From an uncultured Chitinophagaceae bacterium (GTDB taxonomy: Bacteria > Bacteroidota > Bacteroidia > Chitinophagales > Chitinophagaceae): a DNA stretch of 7,989 nucleotides. Each line of letters starts with the position of its first letter. Position 1 is the first letter of the stretch. Both the position numbers and the translations under genes were made by a program. Under the pieces are notes generated by a model that was not told the origin of the DNA, made no database searches, and was given only the letters and a program-made list of their open reading frames with translations. Below, piece after piece: positions 1-6,200 of this stretch. The stretch lies in the NCBI GenBank assembly GCA_937897585.1, contig CALCNY010000317.1, forward strand, positions 1 to 7,989, in the 5' to 3' direction.

Positions 1-13
1 GCTCTTCCGATCT
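1..13. other. Residual Illumina sequencing adapter (artefact)
   Basis: The first 13 bases, GCTCTTCCGATCT, are identical to the 3' end shared by both Illumina TruSeq-type adapters, the part that abuts the insert. This is almost certainly untrimmed adapter at a contig edge and not genomic DNA. Real sequence would then begin at base 14. Chance identity over 13 bases exactly at the window edge is very unlikely. Nothing can be inferred about a gene upstream. Confidence 0.93.
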
Positions 14-50
14 TAAATGAAATTGATTTTTCTGAATTGATTTACATTGA

Positions 51-58
51 TAGATTTA
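51..58 (+). promoter_or_regulatory. Weak candidate Bacteroidota -7 element
   Basis: TAGATTTA matches the Bacteroidota sigma-ABfr -7 consensus TAnnTTTG except at the last base. It lies about 20 bases before the start codon, which would leave a very short 5' leader. No convincing TTTG-type -33 box is seen at the right distance; only T-rich sequence lies around 27-31. The surrounding DNA is so AT-rich that a chance match is quite possible, and part of the promoter may be lost beyond the contig edge. Confidence 0.2.
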
Positions 59-70
59 TTAATTAATAAA
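55..70. promoter_or_regulatory. Perfect 16-bp AT-only palindrome before the start codon
   Basis: TTTATTAATTAATAAA is its own reverse complement over 16 bases and ends 9 bases before the ATG at 80. The position would suit an operator or another regulatory protein site, and it overlaps the weak -7 candidate. The bases between it and the ATG (GAATTTCAC) contain no Shine-Dalgarno sequence, as expected in Bacteroidota, where AT-rich leaders are the norm. Because it consists only of A and T in an AT-rich leader, chance origin cannot be excluded. No known regulator is recognised. Confidence 0.3.
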
Positions 71-79
71 GAATTTCAC

Positions 80-208
80 ATGATGAAAATCTACACAACT
101 ACCGCAAAGAAAACTAAATTGATGGCTCATAATCCTGCAAAGAGATATAGCAAACTTTTTTTGCTTATTGGATTTGTTTTGTGTGTTTTGATAAATAGCG
201 TCTATGCG
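80..208 (+). other. Sec signal peptide (residues 1-43)
   Basis: The N-terminus has a long basic n-region of about 25 residues with several lysines and an arginine. A hydrophobic core follows (LFLLIGFVLCVLI, residues 26-38), then a small-residue cleavage site VYA before QQ, predicting cleavage after Ala43. Mature Bacteroidota exported proteins often begin with Gln as here. A Cys occurs inside the hydrophobic core (residue 35), but a lipobox is not formed convincingly, so signal peptidase I cleavage is preferred over lipoprotein processing. The n-region is longer than usual; starting at Met15 (base 122) would give a more standard length. Confidence 0.85.
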
Positions 209-3200
209 CAACAGTATGTAAATAGTAATTTGTCTACAGGGACACTTAATGGAGCAGCGGTTGTAGCACCTGCAGGTTCTACTTGGAGTGAATTACAAAC
301 CGGTAATACTACTTTGGGAGTTGGTGCTACTGCAGGAACAAATACAGTGGTAGATAATTTTTATGTTTGTTCCAACTGGACGGTAACCAAGTTTACTTTT
401 TATGGTTACATCACAGGATTGCAAGGGAGTACTACGCCTTTCAATTTTGCAACACTTGCCATTTTTAATACTGATCCTTCAACAGGCAATCCTGCTCCTG
501 TTTTTGGCGATTTTACAACTAACAGATATAATACTTCATACTCGGCTAACATCTATCGTGTTGGCAATTCACTAAGTGATCTGGATCGTCAACTTTGGAA
601 AATTGAAGTCTCGGTTCCTTCTGTTGCACTAATTCCTGGAAATTATTGGGTGGCTTTTAGTTTAGGAAATACACAGGCTGCAGGAACTGTTTCTTATGTT
701 CCATTGAGCACTTATGTTGGAACTACAACTCAACCAGGTAATAATGCAAAATCAAGAACAGCTGCTGGTGTTTTTTCAAATATTACTGATGGTGGTTCTG
801 CAACAGCTCAAGACATCCCATTTATCATAGACTATATTACAGGAACTTGCAGTGGAACACCATCTCCAGGTAACACCTTGTCAACTAATCCCGGTCCTGT
901 TTGTCCTACTGTAAATTTCACATTATCACAATCGAGCCCAGATTGCCAAACTGGTATTACTTACCAATGGCAATATTATAACGGTAGCGCTTGGGTGGAT
1001 ATTACAGGTGCAACACAAAGTACTTTGACAACCAATTTTACTGCAGCCAATATTCCTACTTCTTTAAGTTCTGTTCAGTTCAGAGCTAAGGTAACCTGTG
1101 CTAATGGTGGTGCTGTGGCTTATTCCACACCAATTGCCATTGGGCAAAATAGTTTTTTGAATTGTTTTACCAACCCAGGTACTACCAACTCATGTTTCTC
1201 TGCCACATCCAGTGATGATATTTTGAATGTTACATTTGGAACTTTAAACAATACGAGTGTTATTTGTGCTTCATCAGGTAATAATGGTTACACTGATTAT
1301 ACAGCATCAGTTCCAGCAGCCACCAATATATTTTCTGGAATACCTAATGCGATCAGTACAAAAGTTCACAATGGTGGTGCTGAATATGCCGGCGTTTGGA
1401 TTGACTATAATAGAAACAGCGTTTTTGAAACAAATGAATTCACAGCTTTATCCAACAGAACACTGAACTCTTCTTCAACTGCTTCACTCAATGTGTGGGT
1501 TTGTAATGCAGATGTTAATATTCCATTCAATGCAACTGCATATACAACAAGGATGCGTGTTAGATCAAAATTTGGTGCAGCTGTGGTTGCTACTGATGCT
1601 TATAATTCTTATACATATGGTGAAACAGAAGATTATTTTGTAAATGTTACACCAGCTACACTTTGCTCAGCTGTCCCATCGCTTTCAACTATTATTGGTT
1701 CAACCAATACCCTTTCATCAGCGTCTTCAGTTTGTCCAAATGTAAGTTTTACGCTTTCATTATCTCAAGCTTTTGGTTACTCAGGAATCACTTACCAGTG
1801 GCAATCTTCAACTGATGGAGGAGCAACATGGAATAATATTGGTACCAGTAGCGCAACTTATACAGCTACACAAACAGTTACAACAATTTACCGTTGCCAA
1901 ATTATTTGTTCGGGTGGTACTACAAACACAACAACTCCTGCAACTGTCACTATGTCGCCTGCTACAGACTGTTATTGCAACTCGGGTGCAACCTCAACAG
2001 CTGATGAAGAAATTTTAAATGTAACAATCAGCAGTTTGAATAATACTAGTACATGTGGTCAATTGGCAACAGGCCCGGGATCTATAGCTTATCGTTATTC
2101 AAATTATACCACTTCTGTTGCGGCACCTTTTGTTTTTGCCGGTATTGATAATCCATTTAGTGTTCAGGTAGGAGAGTGTAATGGCAATAGTTATACCAAT
2201 TCAATTGCCATTTGGATAGATTATAATAATGACGGAACTTTTGATAATGCAACAGAACGCGTTTATACATCTCCGTCAGCTTTTGGTCCTTCGACATTTT
2301 CTGGAAATATAAATATTCCTGTTGGTACAACTCCTGGAATAAAAAGAATGCGTGTTATCAGTGATGAAATAGGAACTTCAACCAACATTCCTGTTTGTGG
2401 AAATTATACCTGGGGAGAAACAGAAGACTATCTGGTAAATGTTCAGCCGGCAGTTTCTTGTTCAAGCACAAGCATTACATTAGGAAGTACATTATCAACA
2501 ACTTCTTCTGTTTGCCCTAATGTGAATTTTAATCTTACACTGTCAAACACATTTGGTTATCAGGGTATAACTTATCAATGGCAATCTTCGCCCACAGGCC
2601 TTGCAGGTAGTTATACCAACGTACCTGTAGGAGGAACACCTTCAACAAGTGGTACTCAAAGTACTTACACTACTTCATTAACGGCAACTACTTATTATCA
2701 ATGTTTGATTTATTGTAACCTCAGTTTGTTGGGAAATACTACCCCTAAATTAGTTTTATTGGCACCAGTTACAGATTGTTATTGCATACCTACAGCCAAT
2801 TGTGCTTCATTAGACGATATCTTAAATGTAACAATTGGAAGCATCAACAATACATCTACTACGGCTTCAGATTGTGTGTCTGGTGGATATGTAAACTATA
2901 CTTCTATCACACCTGCTGTTGTATTTCAGGGAACTTCGAATCCAATTAGTGTTACAGTTAATGCAGGCGGACAAGAATCTGCAGGTGTTTGGATTGATTA
3001 TGACCGAAATGGCACTTTCGATGCCAGTGAATTTACTTTTATTGGAACAGGAGCTTCATCCACTACACCAATGGTTTTCTCCAACTTTATTAATATTCCG
3101 ATTACCGCAAATCCTGGTATTGCAAGAATGCGTGTCAGATCAAAATATGGCAGCGCTTTAATTGCTGACGTTGAAGCATGTACGCCATTCACTTATGGAC

Positions 3201-6200
3201 AAACTGAAGATTATTTAGTTAACATTCAACCGGCCAACAGTTGTGATAATACTTTTAATCCTGGTAATACTTTATCGACAATAAATCCTGTTTGTCCTTC
3301 AGTTCAGTTTACATTATCTTATTCCAATACCAGTCCAATATCAGGGCTTCAATGGCAATGGCAATATCTAGTTGGGGCTACTTGGACTGATATTCCTGGT
3401 GCAACCAATATTACTTTTCAAACTACTCAAACGGTAGCTACTTCATACAGAGTTGGAGTATTTTGTCAAGCTTCAGCACAAACAACTTATTCGCAGCCTC
3501 TTTTGGTAAATATGGCCAATTCAGCTACTTGTTATTGTATTCCACCTAATAGTACTTGTACAACCCAAAGTATTACGAATGTGAACTTTGCAGGGATTAA
3601 CAATCCATCAACTTGTTCAAATAATGGATATATAAACTATACCGGTGTTGTAGCTGCAGGTATAGCTACAAGTGGTGCGAGCAATCCTGTTACTATTTCG
3701 GGTACAGGTGCACGTTATACCAATATATGGATTGATTACAATCATAATGGTCAATTTGAAACTACGGAATATACTTCACTTCCATATGCAGCAGCTACTA
3801 CGCTGAGTGTTTCTGGTAATGTAATCATTCCTCCTACGGCGTTACCCGGTCAAACTTTAATGAGAGTGAGAGTAAGCAGTGGTTTCTTGTCAAATATATC
3901 AACATCACCTTGTATTGGTATTACCGGGGAAACTGAAGATTACCAGGTTAATATCATTGGATGTTCTCCTGTTTCTTTTGAATCATTTGCCAGTGATGCT
4001 TCTACAACATGTGGAGGTAACGCCTCTTTCAATGTACAGGTGTCTTCTTCCGTAACACCTAATGAACTATTTCAATGGCAGGTAAAAACTTCTCCAACGG
4101 CAAGCTGGACCAATATAGCAAATGGTGCTATTTATAGTGGTGTTACAACCAACATTTTGGTAATCACCGGAGCACCGCTTTCTTACAATGGATATTCTTA
4201 TCGTGTTTATACCAATGGAAACTGTACTATAGCAGATACTTCTCTTTCAGCAAAATTGACTGTTACTACTACCAATACTACTGTATTTGGTACACAACCT
4301 GCTAATGCTACTATTGGTTGTGCTGGTAATGCATCATTCAGTTTCACAGTAGCTACAGGTCCTACTCCTACATATCAGTGGCAGGTAAGAGCTAACGCTA
4401 CTTCTCCATGGATCAACTTGGCCAATGGCGTTAATGGTAGTACTACTATTGCAGGTGTTACAACCACTACATTAAGTCTTACATATGTAACCAATAACTT
4501 TAACGGATATCAGGTAAGAGCATATGTGTCATCACCATGTGCGCCTTCAGATACATCAGGTTTTGCTACGCTTACAGTAACACCAATTACGGCCACATTA
4601 ACAATGACATCGAATCCAGTAACTGATACTATTTGTAATGGAGCTTCTATTACGTTTACTGCCAGTATGAATTTTGGTGGTACTCCAAATGCGACTGTTA
4701 CAGGTACAAGCAGTTCAGGAACAACTGTTTCTTTAGCCAATACAACTGGTCTTACAATCGGTCAATATGTATCTGTAATCAGCGGTACTGGTCAGTTTGC
4801 GCCAAATACTCAGATTACGGCTATTAATCCTAATATTTCATTTACTGTAAACCAAACTCCTACAACACCAATTTCAGGAGCGGGAGCAACTATTGGAGCT
4901 TATCAATTCGGTTTCAAGTTTTATGTCAACAATATTCTTACTCAAAATAGTGCTTCAAACATTTTCACAACCAATACGCTTACTGGAACTAGTTTGGTAA
5001 GATGTACTGTATTGTTAAACGATGCTACAGGTTGTGTACCTGTAAACCCGGCAGCCAGTCCTACAAAAACAATAACAGTTACGCCTAATACAGTTACTTC
5101 GGTTTCAATAGCTTCTGATTTAGGCAATAGTATATGTGCTGGTCAATTGGTAACTTTCACAGCTACACCAACCAATGGAGGTGCTTCACCAACATATCAG
5201 TGGAAGAAAAATGGTTTTGACATTGTAGGTGCAACAGCTTCAACATATTCAACAAGTACTTTAGTAAACGGAGATATTATTTCAGTGGTAATGACTTCAA
5301 ACGCTGCTGCTAATTTATGTTCTGCTCCTAATCCTGCAACCAGCAGCCCATTAACCATGACGGTTAATCCGTCTAATCCTGTTTCTGTTATTGTTGCGGC
5401 TAGTCCAGGAGTAAATATTTGCCCAGGTACCAATGTAACGTTTACGGCTACCCCAACTAATGGAGGTACTACACCTGCTTATCAATGGCAGCTCAGTACT
5501 GATGGCGGTACTACTTACAATAACGTAGGAAGCAACAGTACTACTTATTCAAACAACGCTTTAAATAGTAATGATAAAATCAGATGTATATTAACATCAA
5601 GTATCACTGTATGTACTGGAGTATCAAACCCCGCAACTTCTGCGGTATTAACCATGAGTGTAACCAGTCAGCCATTAACGGCGACATTGACTCCTTCAAT
5701 ATCAGGAACGGTTTGTCAAGGAACAACTATTACTTATACGGCATCCAGCAATTTGAATGGTGGAACGCCAACTTATCAGTTTTATGTCAACGGAAATCCG
5801 GTGGCCAATACAACAGCTACCACCTATGCATATACGCCGGCGGCCAATGATACCATTACCGTATCAGTAACGCCAGATGCCACATTGTATTCATGTGCAA
5901 GCCCTGCCATTCAATATGCAGGAATCAGACAATCAGTTAATGCAAGACCAACAGTTTCTATCTCTCCTTTGGGAAGTACTTGTTCGCCTGTAGGATTGAA
6001 TGCGGTTGCTACAACTGGAACTGGTGCTACTTCTATAACTTATCTATGGCAATCGGCAGCAACTTCGGCAGGTCCATTTACAGGATCTTTAAGTACAGCT
6101 TCAACTTATTATGCAGGTGCCACCAACTGGTATCAGGTAACTGTAACTAATAACTTGGGTTGTGTCGCTATTTCTTCACCATACCAAGTTGCCAGTTTAC

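Noticed and set aside
122..124. Alternative start at Met15
   Set aside because: It is possible and keeps the signal peptide, but there is no ribosome-binding evidence favouring it over the upstream ATG at 80. Recorded as an alternative only.
1257..3161. Short + strand open frames in other frames, rich in Gln and Leu
   Set aside because: They overlap conserved Ig/GEVED motifs of the main frame and show the Q/L bias expected from reading Thr/Asn/Ser-rich codons out of phase.
4694..4900. Idea that nested module A is a transposon, intein or intron
   Set aside because: It keeps the reading frame, is only about 207 bases, has no terminal inverted repeats or target duplication visible, and lacks intein splice residues or catalytic motifs. 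It is better read as a protein domain insertion.
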